A stretch of 47,050 nt of DNA from Thioalkalivibrio nitratireducens. GTDB taxonomy: Bacteria; Pseudomonadota; Gammaproteobacteria; Ectothiorhodospirales; Ectothiorhodospiraceae. A program made the position numbers and the translations under genes. The notes under the pieces were generated by a model, which ran no database searches, was not told the DNA's origin, and saw only the letters and a program-made list of their open reading frames with translations. Location of the stretch: positions 1 to 47,050 of the forward strand of contig JAABSN010000004.1 in NCBI GenBank assembly GCA_011390385.1, given 5' to 3'. Below are positions 1 through 6,700 of this stretch, piece after piece (the stretch's first letter is position 1; each line of letters opens with the position of its first letter).

Positions 1-644
1 AGCTCGATATCCACGTCGTGGCGCTTCAGCAGGCGGTGGATGTTCGGGATCTGCGCAACGACGCCGATCGAACCGACGACCGCGAAAGGTGCGGCAGTGA
101 TCCTGTGCGCGACGGCTGCCATCAGGTAACCGCCGCTGGCGGCGACACGGTCGATGGCGACCGTGAGGTCGAGCCCTGCATCACGCAGGCGAGCCAGCTG
201 AGCTGCCGCGAGGCCGTAGGGAGGCACCAGCCCGCCGCCGCTCTCGAGGCAGAGCACAGCGCGGTCGACCCCGGGACGCGCAAGGGTCAGGATCGCGGAG
301 ACCTCCTCGCGCAGGCTATCGACCTGGGTCCCACGTATGTCGCCGTGGAAGCGCATCACGTAGATTCGGCCCTGCTCTTCCCGAAGCCCCTTGGCAGCTT
401 CCTTGCGTTGGCGCCTGGACTCCTTGCCATGCCGCCGCAATGCGCGCCAGCCCAGTACCCGCAGCCGAAGGATGCGTTCCATGCTTCGGTAGCGTTGGTT
501 CAGGTGCTTTACGGTGAGCTGTTCGTTGCCGCGGTCCCGTCCACGCTGGGACAGTGAAGCGAAGGCACCCAGCACGGCCAGCGCGATAAGCAGAATGGTC
601 AGGCCCTTGGCCAGGAACAGTGCGTAGTCCTGCAGGAACTCCAT
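1..644 (-). CDS. sohB: SohB-like S49 inner-membrane serine protease (partial)
   Basis: The reverse strand encodes the first 214 residues of a SohB-type signal-peptide-peptidase family protein; the gene runs off the left edge of the window. An N-terminal membrane segment (about residues 8-30) is followed by a basic linker and the S49 fold starting near residue 93 (GRIYVMRFHGDI). The catalytic serine is visible in the AASGGY motif (Ser170), followed by the conserved GSIGVVAQIPN stretch (191-201). The family uses a Ser-Lys dyad; the lysine would lie just beyond the truncation. SohB faces the periplasm and is thought to degrade membrane or signal-peptide fragments. The start is the ATG at 644, directly before the hydrophobic segment. 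Family assignment is strong; substrates are unknown. Confidence 0.9.
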   Translation of the reverse strand, partial: MEFLQDYALFLAKGLTILLIALAVLGAFASLSQRGRDRGNEQLTVKHLNQRYRSMERILRLRVLGWRALRRHGKESRRQRKEAAKGLREEQGRIYVMRFHGDIRGTQVDSLREEVSAILTLARPGVDRAVLCLESGGGLVPPYGLAAAQLARLRDAGLDLTVAIDRVAASGGYLMAAVAHRITAAPFAVVGSIGVVAQIPNIHRLLKRHDVDIE

Positions 645-723
645 GCGTACTCCCTTGTTGTTCGGTGCCCATGGCAGGCTCCCGGTATGCTCACGATCCA
701 CGATCTTACGCGGGAAGGACGGG

Positions 724-1047
724 ATGGTGTCCGATTGGAACGATGATCCGTATGAGACTCGAAAGTTGCAGCCCGGTTTGGCGGGACCCGTCGCCATTTC
801 GTTTGCCGGCATGGATACCCTGAGTCTGCGGCAACTCGACGAACTGAATCAGGTGCCGAAGGGCACGTCTTTCCGACGCTTCAAGGCCGTGGTCGCTGCG
901 CTCGAGGAAGGGCGCGATTTCTTCCGGCTGGACGCTTCCGCGCACGCCACGCTGCTCGCCCATCTGCGCGCCGAGCAACGGATCTATCCATCGAGCGTGC
1001 ATGTGGTGCTGATCACCGAGTCCGGCTATCGTCGAATGCTCGGCTGA
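724..1047 (+). CDS. Small conserved-looking protein, weakly ORF6N-like
   Basis: Encodes 107 residues starting at ATG 724, preceded by a purine-rich stretch (gggaaggacggg). An in-frame start at 643 would overlap the sohB start and lacks a better ribosome site, so I prefer 724. The C-terminal 75 residues read like a compact DNA-binding or phage-regulator domain: a TLSLRQLDELN helix, a middle EEGRDFFRL segment, and a C-terminal ITESGYRRML. This order resembles ORF6N-type domains (a helix, then 'G+.+F.L', then 'T..G...+'), but the similarity is by eye and weak. It is transcribed divergently from sohB and convergently with the TM2 gene. Function is unknown; if the domain is real, a transcriptional role would be the inference. 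Confidence 0.6.
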   Translation: MVSDWNDDPYETRKLQPGLAGPVAISFAGMDTLSLRQLDELNQVPKGTSFRRFKAVVAALEEGRDFFRLDASAHATLLAHLRAEQRIYPSSVHVVLITESGYRRMLG

Positions 1048-1057
1048 GGAGCCGCAG

Positions 1058-1645
1058 CTACCCCTGGCCCCCTCGTTTGCGCCGCGTCCGGGCCAGTTCG
1101 CGCAGCAGGGCTTCCTGTTCATTGAATGAGGGCTGCCTTCTGGGTGCAGAGGGCTCGCTGCTGGCAACGCCGTCCTGTCCCGGTGGAGCATGACCCGCGC
1201 GCTCGCTTTCCTTCAGCGCCCCGTATTCCGCGAGGTCCCGGGTGACCGCTTCCGCGCTCGTGTCGTCGGTGTAGCGGCCCCGGAAGTCTTTCGGCGGCCT
1301 TTTCCCCTTGCGCAGGAATAGCTGCACGCGTAACTGCTTGTTGTAGGCGACCACGCGGCGGTCGATCCAGAAAAGATCATGGATCGCCAGGGTGACCAGC
1401 GGTGCCAAAGGTAATAACCACCACCAGGACGGTGCCAGCCACGCCGTCCCGAGCGTAAGCAGAGTCAGGGCCAGGAACGCCGCGCCGCCGCGGGGCTCGC
1501 TGAGATAAAAGCGGTGCAAACCCAGTGGGAACAAAACCCAGGCGGCATAGGCTCGGACTCTGGAGCGCATCGCCTGGGCCAGGGCCGCATTCACGGCCTG
1601 CAGACCGCCGCCTTTCAGGTTGAGTTCTTGCCAGGCCCTGCTCAT
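1058..1645 (-). CDS. TM2-domain membrane protein
   Basis: A 195-residue protein. Residues about 30-90 match the TM2 pattern: a charged lead, an AYAAWVLFPLGLHRFYL segment and a second hydrophobic stretch rich in Trp and Leu (ALTLLTLGTAWLAPSWWWLLP), then a conserved IHDLFWID. TM2 domains are two-helix membrane modules; their function in bacteria is not established. The C-terminal 90 residues are polar and rich in Arg, Lys and Glu, with a cytoplasmic look. It is encoded back-to-back with the LysR gene at 1800 and ends 10 bases from the convergent small gene. No specific partner can be inferred. Confidence 0.8.
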   Translation of the reverse strand: MSRAWQELNLKGGGLQAVNAALAQAMRSRVRAYAAWVLFPLGLHRFYLSEPRGGAAFLALTLLTLGTAWLAPSWWWLLPLAPLVTLAIHDLFWIDRRVVAYNKQLRVQLFLRKGKRPPKDFRGRYTDDTSAEAVTRDLAEYGALKESERAGHAPPGQDGVASSEPSAPRRQPSFNEQEALLRELARTRRKRGGQG

Positions 1646-1727
1646 GGCTTCTGATCCCTATTTGCTCGAGGGTGGGTTACGTGGTGGGTACTCGCATCCA
1701 GTCTAACCCCGTAGACTGCATCCCCAG

Positions 1728-1756
1728 GGAAATTCCGCCTGCAATTGCGGCTTTCC
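1728..1756. promoter_or_regulatory. Interrupted inverted repeat upstream of the LysR gene
   Basis: Left arm 1728-1738 (GGAAATTCCGC) and right arm 1747-1756 (GCGGCTTTCC) are near-complementary around an 8-base spacer that continues into GCAATTGC. It sits 44-72 bases before the LysR start, in the divergent TM2/LysR gap, where LysR regulators usually bind their own promoters. A second symmetric element, CCGG-N8-CCGG, lies at 1772-1787. That these are operators is inference from position and symmetry. Confidence 0.45.
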
Positions 1757-1799
1757 GGGGAAACTGGCATCCGGAACCATATCCGGTGAGACTAAGCCC

Positions 1800-2738
1800 A
1801 TGTCGGATCGGCGCCTGCAAGTTTTCTTCACCGTCGCTCGCCTGCTTTCGTTCACGCGGGCGGCGGAGGTGCTGCACATGACGCAGCCGGCGGTGACTTT
1901 CCAGGTGCGCCAACTCGAGGAACAGTTCGACACCCGCCTTTTCGACCGCAATCACAATCGGGTGACCCTGACCGATGCGGGTCGTCTGGTTTTCCGTTAT
2001 TCGGAACGCATCTTCGAAACCTATGCCGAGATGGAAGCCGCAATGCGTGAGCTCAAGGGCGCGGTCGGCGGTGCACTGGTGCTGGGTGCCAGTACCACGG
2101 TGGCCGAATACCTGCTCCCGACGCTCCTCGGCGCCTTTCTCCGCAGCCATCCCGAGGTCGGGATCAGCCTGCGGGTGGGAAACACCGAAGCCGTCGTGGC
2201 CATGGTCGAGGAAAGCGAAATCGATCTCGGGGTCGTCGAGGCGCCGGTCAGCAACCGGAACCTGATCGTGCAGCCCTGCCTGGTTGATCAGCTGCAGTTG
2301 ATCGTACCGCCCGATCACAAGCTTGCCAGCCGGTCCATGGTGACGTTGCCCGATTTTCTCGATGAGCCATTTGTCTGCCGCGAGGAGGGTTCGGGTACCC
2401 GTGAGGTGATCATGGAATACCTCATTCGACAGGGATACAGCCGTACCCAGCTGAATTTCTGCATGGAGCTCGGTAGCGCGGAGGCCATCAAGGGGGCGGT
2501 GGCGGCGGGTCTCGGCATCTCCATGCTTTCGGAGTCGGTCATTGCCAAGGAAGTCGTGCTGGGGCAACTGGTCGCAATACCTCTTGATCCGCCTCTGGAA
2601 CGGCCGATCTCCCTGGTCCACGCGCGGCAGAAATTCAGGGTACCGACCCTTGAAGTTCTGTTGCGTTTCATTCGCGAGTACTGCATTCAGGACGAGGCTT
2701 CGCGAGGCCCGCATGAATCAACCGGCAAGGAGACCTGA
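1800..2738 (+). CDS. LysR-family transcriptional regulator
   Basis: A 312-residue LysR-type regulator of normal family length. Residues 1-60 form the winged helix-turn-helix (RLQVFFTVARLLSFTRAAEVL, MTQPAVTFQVRQLEEQ, LFDRN..VTLTDAG); residues about 90-300 form the periplasmic-binding-protein-like effector domain (GALVLGASTTVAEYLLP, SEIDLGVVEAP, GLGISMLSE). The effector domain resembles the CysB/CbbR-like class in which the ligand is a small metabolite; which one cannot be read from the sequence. The stop codon overlaps the next start by one base (TGATG at 2736-2740), so the regulator is translationally coupled to the amidotransferase-like gene. This is unusual, since LysR genes are more often divergent from their targets. 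Autoregulation through the upstream dyad is likely. Confidence 0.93.
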   Translation: MSDRRLQVFFTVARLLSFTRAAEVLHMTQPAVTFQVRQLEEQFDTRLFDRNHNRVTLTDAGRLVFRYSERIFETYAEMEAAMRELKGAVGGALVLGASTTVAEYLLPTLLGAFLRSHPEVGISLRVGNTEAVVAMVEESEIDLGVVEAPVSNRNLIVQPCLVDQLQLIVPPDHKLASRSMVTLPDFLDEPFVCREEGSGTREVIMEYLIRQGYSRTQLNFCMELGSAEAIKGAVAAGLGISMLSESVIAKEVVLGQLVAIPLDPPLERPISLVHARQKFRVPTLEVLLRFIREYCIQDEASRGPHESTGKET

Positions 2739-3481
2739 TGAAGAATTACTGCGTCGTCCAGCATACCTATTCGGAATTCCTTGGACTGATAGAATCGCAA
2801 CTGGAGAAGCGGGATATCGGATTCTCCTATCACCGCCCGTTCGTGGGCCAGGATATGCCGGGTTCGGCGGCACAGTTCGACGGCCTCTGGTTGCTGGGGG
2901 GGGCGTGGCCACTCACGGACGAGGAGCACAACCCACACATTGCGGATGAGCTCGCCCTGATCGACGTCTTTCGGCGCTCGCAGCGGCCGGTGATCGGGCT
3001 GGGCATGGGAGGCCTGCTGGTGGCGTTGCAGGCGGGCGGGACCGCGCATGCCGAGCCCGCATACCGGGCCGGATTTGTCACCGCGCACAAGACCGCCGCG
3101 GGTGTCGGCGATGCGCTGGCAGAGGCATTGGACGGCCGTCGTGTGCTGGTTCTTGTCCACGGCGGCGTCGAGCTGCCCGAGGGGCTGGAGCCGACACTCG
3201 TTGACGATGAAGGCCGGTGGCTGGCGGTACGTCCCGACAAGCTGACTTACGGGTTGCTGTTCCGCCCGGAAATGAAACCGGGCATGCTGGAGGATATCAT
3301 CATGGAGGCACGGCATAATCCGCCGCCCAACATCGGCGAGTTGCTGAGTGAGGCGCGCCTGGAGTGGCACGATATGCAGGACATCACCCACCAGGTGATC
3401 GCGGCGCTCGTTACCGAGCTTTCATTGATGCAGGAACGGCGCAAGATGCCGGTGTTCAGCCTGAAACTGGAGACGGAATAG
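2738..3481 (+). CDS. Class I glutamine amidotransferase-fold protein lacking catalytic Cys and His
   Basis: A 247-residue protein with the layout of a class I glutamine amidotransferase. The oxyanion strand is present (LLGGAWPLTDEE, 52-63), and the nucleophile elbow region (RPVIGLGMGGLLVA, 83-96) aligns with the usual P-V-x-G-I-C-L-G-x-Q-L-L-A. At the position of the catalytic Cys there is Gly89, and the conserved Gln is Leu93. In the dyad motif normally 'G-x-Q-F-H-P-E', this protein has GLLFRPE (172-178): His is Arg176, Glu178 remains. It therefore cannot hydrolyse glutamine by the known mechanism. A 70-residue C-terminal helical extension (NIGELLSEARLEW onwards) is extra. It sits between a LysR regulator and a permease operon, which suggests a sensory, binding or scaffolding role (inference). 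Confidence 0.82.
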   Translation: MKNYCVVQHTYSEFLGLIESQLEKRDIGFSYHRPFVGQDMPGSAAQFDGLWLLGGAWPLTDEEHNPHIADELALIDVFRRSQRPVIGLGMGGLLVALQAGGTAHAEPAYRAGFVTAHKTAAGVGDALAEALDGRRVLVLVHGGVELPEGLEPTLVDDEGRWLAVRPDKLTYGLLFRPEMKPGMLEDIIMEARHNPPPNIGELLSEARLEWHDMQDITHQVIAALVTELSLMQERRKMPVFSLKLETE

Positions 3482-3482
3482 C

Positions 3483-3884
3483 TTGATTGCACCGATGAAC
3501 ATGGCTCGCAGGAACAAGACCCGCGGACCCCGAGGCGCCGGCGCCGTCGGGCGTGTGGCCGAAATCGCGGAGCGGCTCCCCGAGGAGCAGTTGCGCACGC
3601 TTGTGCAGTTTGCCGAGTTTCTGCTCACCCAGGTTCCGGAGCAGGAGGCGGATACGCCATTCCCGGAACCGAAATCGATCCCGCGGCCTGCGCAGGAATC
3701 AGTGATCAAGGCGATGCGCCGCTTGTCCGAGACCTATTTCATGCTTGACCGAGGCCCGCTGCTCAACGAGACATCGGCGCTGATGGCACAGCATGTGATG
3801 CAGGGGCGTTCGGCGAAGGAGGTCATCGACGAACTCGAGGCCATGTTCGCGGCCCACTACGAAAAGGCGCGTCCGCCGTCATGA
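3483..3884 (+). CDS. Small helical protein of unknown function
   Basis: A 133-residue protein beginning one base after the amidotransferase-like gene. The start is probably TTG 3483, with GGAG about 10 bases upstream; ATG 3495 is in frame but has no obvious ribosome site. After a basic N-terminus, residues about 24-50 form an amphipathic helix (VAEIAERLPEEQLRTLVQFAEFL is the core) that resembles the helical DUF2281/antitoxin-like pattern. The C-terminal half (ESVIKAMRRLSETYFML, LLNETSALMAQHVMQGRS) is a second helical bundle. No catalytic motif is visible. Its stop overlaps the permease start by four bases (ATGA), so it belongs to the same operon. I do not recognise a named family. Confidence 0.75.
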   Translation: MIAPMNMARRNKTRGPRGAGAVGRVAEIAERLPEEQLRTLVQFAEFLLTQVPEQEADTPFPEPKSIPRPAQESVIKAMRRLSETYFMLDRGPLLNETSALMAQHVMQGRSAKEVIDELEAMFAAHYEKARPPS

Positions 3885-5014
3885 TCGAGGTCTTGCGGCG
3901 CTGGTACGAGCGGCATTTCACCGATCCGCAGGTGGTGATCCTCGCTTTCCTGCTGTTGCTCGGTTTTCTGCTTGTGATCTTCGCCGGACGCATCCTGGCG
4001 CCCTTGCTTGCCAGCCTGATCATCGCTTATCTGCTCGAAGGCGCGGTGGCCAAGCTGACCTATTTCCGGTTGCCCAGGTTGCTTGCGGTCCTGATCATCA
4101 TGGCCGGATTCGTCGCGCTGGTGGCTACGGCCATGTTTGGTCTGATCCCGCTGATGTCACAACAGGTGACGCAGCTGGTCAGGGAACTTCCGGTGATGAT
4201 CTCCCAGGGCCAGGCCCTGCTGCTGCAATTGCCCGAGCGCTATCCGCAGATCATATCGGAGGAACAGGTATTCGAGATCATGGGTGCGATCCGCGCCGAG
4301 GCAACCCAGTTCGGGCAGCAGGTCGTGAAGGTGTCCCTGGCATCCGCGCAGCATCTGGTCACGGTGGTGATCTACCTGATCGTTGTTCCTCTCATGGTCT
4401 TCTTCATGCTGAAGGATCGCGATGCGATCCTGAACTGGTTCATGGGTTTCATGCCTCGCGATCGGCGCCTCGCCGGGCAGGTGTGGAACGAGGTGAACAT
4501 GAAGATCGCGAGTTACGTGCGCGGCAAGTTTCTCGAAATCCTGCTGGTCTGGGCGGTGAGTTTCTTCACTTTTCACTGGTTCGGTCTGCAATACGCAATC
4601 CTGCTCTCGTTCATGGTCGGAATATCGGTGATCATTCCGTACATCGGTGCCGCCGTGGTCACCATACCGGTCGCGCTTGTTGCCTATTTCCAGTTCGGCT
4701 TGTCCAGCGAATTTGCGTGGGTGCTGATCGCTTACGGTGTCATCCAGTTCCTCGATGGCAACGTGCTGGTTCCATTGCTGTTCTCCGAAGTCGTCAACCT
4801 GCATCCGGTCGCCATCATCGCGGCAGTGTTCATTTTCGGTGGCATCTGGGGGCTTTGGGGGGTGTTTTTCGCAATCCCTCTGGCCACGTTGGTGCATGCC
4901 GTGCTGAAGTCGTGGCCGCGGCATGACTTGCCGGGTGAAATGGCGAGCACGGATGATCCTGAAGATGCAGCCGGAAATCGATCGGACGATCCGGCTGGTT
5001 CGACACGGACGTGA
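3881..5014 (+). CDS. AI-2E/PerM family membrane permease
   Basis: A 377-residue polytopic inner-membrane protein of the PerM/AI-2E transporter (UPF0118) family. Early membrane segments lie at about residues 20-45, 47-58 and 65-90. A long amphipathic middle section follows, then VSFFTFHWFGLQYAILLSFM, IPYIGAAVVTIPVALVAYF and the family-typical IQFLDGNVLVPLLFSEVVNLHP motif, followed by the final helix pair FGGIWGLWGVFFAIPLATL. Members export or import small molecules or Na+/H+; the name 'AI-2 exporter' applies to only a few. It is the last gene of the LysR operon (ATGA overlap with the gene before). The C-terminal tail is acidic and polar. Substrate is unknown. Confidence 0.9.
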   Translation: MIEVLRRWYERHFTDPQVVILAFLLLLGFLLVIFAGRILAPLLASLIIAYLLEGAVAKLTYFRLPRLLAVLIIMAGFVALVATAMFGLIPLMSQQVTQLVRELPVMISQGQALLLQLPERYPQIISEEQVFEIMGAIRAEATQFGQQVVKVSLASAQHLVTVVIYLIVVPLMVFFMLKDRDAILNWFMGFMPRDRRLAGQVWNEVNMKIASYVRGKFLEILLVWAVSFFTFHWFGLQYAILLSFMVGISVIIPYIGAAVVTIPVALVAYFQFGLSSEFAWVLIAYGVIQFLDGNVLVPLLFSEVVNLHPVAIIAAVFIFGGIWGLWGVFFAIPLATLVHAVLKSWPRHDLPGEMASTDDPEDAAGNRSDDPAGSTRT

Positions 5015-5098
5015 ACGCGTGCTGAAGGCGGGACTCAAACCCCGAATTCGGGAACCGCGGATTTGATCGGTGGCCGAATTTCAACCAAGAGAGGATGC

Positions 5099-6583
5099 AT
5101 GACCGGCACCGAACTTTTGATGAACATCACCCCGCAGGAGAGCCGGGTCGCCCTGGTGGAAAACGGGATACTGACCGAACTTCATCTCGAACGCAGTCGC
5201 CGGCGCGGGCTGGTCGGGAGTATCTACAAGGGTACGGTGTGCCGGGTATTGCCGGGTATGGATGCGGCTTTCGTCGACATCGGACTCGACCGCACGGCGT
5301 TCCTGCATGCCTCGGATGTTGCCCCGGTGGAGCGCGAGGAACTCTGCAACAACGGCGAGGCGCCGCGACGCAACGAGTCGATCAGCCAGTTGCTGCGCGA
5401 AGGTCAGGAGTTACTGGTACAGGTCATCAAGGACCCACTGGGGACCAAGGGCGCGCGCCTGACGACCTACGTCACCGTGCCTTCGCGTCACCTTGTGCTG
5501 ATGCCCAACCAGACCAATATCGGGATCAGCACCCGCATCGAGGACGAGACAACCCGCAGCCGCCTGCGCGAGAACATGGAGGCGCTGCGTGCCGAACTGG
5601 CGCCCGAGCACGGGTTCATCGTGCGCACTGCGGCCGAACTCGCCGACGAGAACGCACTGCGCAACGACGTCCTTTTTCTCAAGAAACTATGGGACACACT
5701 CCGGGAGAATGCCGCCAATTCCGCGACGGGGCTCGAGATCCACGCCGATCTGCCGCTCGTGCTGCGTATCCTCCGGGATATGGTCGGCGTGGAACTGGAG
5801 CGGATTCGCATCGACTCACGCGAGACCTGGCAGCGGGTCCGTGAATTCGCCGAGCGCTACATTCCCGAGTTGACCGACCGGATCGAGCATTACCCGGGGG
5901 AACGGCCCATTTTCGAACTCTTCAATGTCGAGGAGGAAATCCAGCGCGCGTTGGAGCGCAAGGTCGAGTTGAAATCCGGCGGCTACCTGATCTTCGATCA
6001 GACCGAGGCGATGACCACCGTGGATATCAATACCGGTGGTTTCGTCGGACACCGCAATCTGGAGGAGACGATTTTCAAGACCAATCTCGAGGCCGCGCAG
6101 GCGATCGGAAGGCAACTGCGTCTGCGTAACCTCGGTGGCATCATCATCATCGACTTCATTGATATGCTCGATGACGAGCACAAGCGTCAGGTGATCCGTG
6201 CCCTGGATCGCGCCCTCGAGCGGGATCATGCCAAGTGCCAGATCTGCGATGTCTCGCCGCTCGGGCTGGTGGAGATGACCCGCAAGCGGACGCGGGAGAG
6301 CCTTGAACACCTGCTCTGCGAGCCCTGCCCGACCTGCGGCGGCCGCGGGTACCTGAAATCCGCAGAGACGGTTTGCTACGAGTTGTTCCGCGAGATCCTG
6401 CGCGAGGCGCGCCAGTACGATGCCCGGGAACTCCGCGTGCTCGCCTCGCAGAATGTCATCGATCTCCTGCTGGACGAGGAATCCTCGAGCCTGGCCGAGT
6501 TGCAGGAATTCGTCGGGGTTCCGATTCGATTCCAGGTGGAAACGCTGTATCAGCAGGAGCAGTTTGACGTGGTCTTCGTTTGA
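5099..6583 (+). CDS. rng: Ribonuclease G
   Basis: A 494-residue RNase E/G family endonuclease of RNase G length. The start is ATG 5099, with AGAGGA just upstream. The S1-like RNA-binding domain (about 37-125) carries GLVGSIYKGTVCRVLPGM and AAFVDIG. The DNase-I-like catalytic domain has the two metal-binding aspartate motifs TVDINTGGFVG and IIIDFIDM. The zinc-link motif CPTCGGRG is present near residue 415. The enzyme matures the 5' end of 16S rRNA and degrades some mRNAs, preferring 5'-monophosphate ends; it has no long degradosome scaffold tail as RNase E does. It is followed by yhdP, the usual gammaproteobacterial order; the maf gene often found before it is absent. Confidence 0.97.
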   Translation: MTGTELLMNITPQESRVALVENGILTELHLERSRRRGLVGSIYKGTVCRVLPGMDAAFVDIGLDRTAFLHASDVAPVEREELCNNGEAPRRNESISQLLREGQELLVQVIKDPLGTKGARLTTYVTVPSRHLVLMPNQTNIGISTRIEDETTRSRLRENMEALRAELAPEHGFIVRTAAELADENALRNDVLFLKKLWDTLRENAANSATGLEIHADLPLVLRILRDMVGVELERIRIDSRETWQRVREFAERYIPELTDRIEHYPGERPIFELFNVEEEIQRALERKVELKSGGYLIFDQTEAMTTVDINTGGFVGHRNLEETIFKTNLEAAQAIGRQLRLRNLGGIIIIDFIDMLDDEHKRQVIRALDRALERDHAKCQICDVSPLGLVEMTRKRTRESLEHLLCEPCPTCGGRGYLKSAETVCYELFREILREARQYDARELRVLASQNVIDLLLDEESSSLAELQEFVGVPIRFQVETLYQQEQFDVVFV

Positions 6584-6700
6584 ACGGGGATTTTCTCTGA
6601 ACGGTATGCCTTCGACCCCGTCAGCACGCTGGACTTGGTGTCTTATTCGGCGTCGTGATCGCGGCCGGTTCCTATCGCCGCCTGCAAGGTCCGGCGGCCG

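Noticed and set aside
5038..5060. CCCGAATTCGGG palindrome before rng as a terminator or operator
   Set aside because: It has no loop or T-run and a short palindrome like this is expected by chance; no supporting context.
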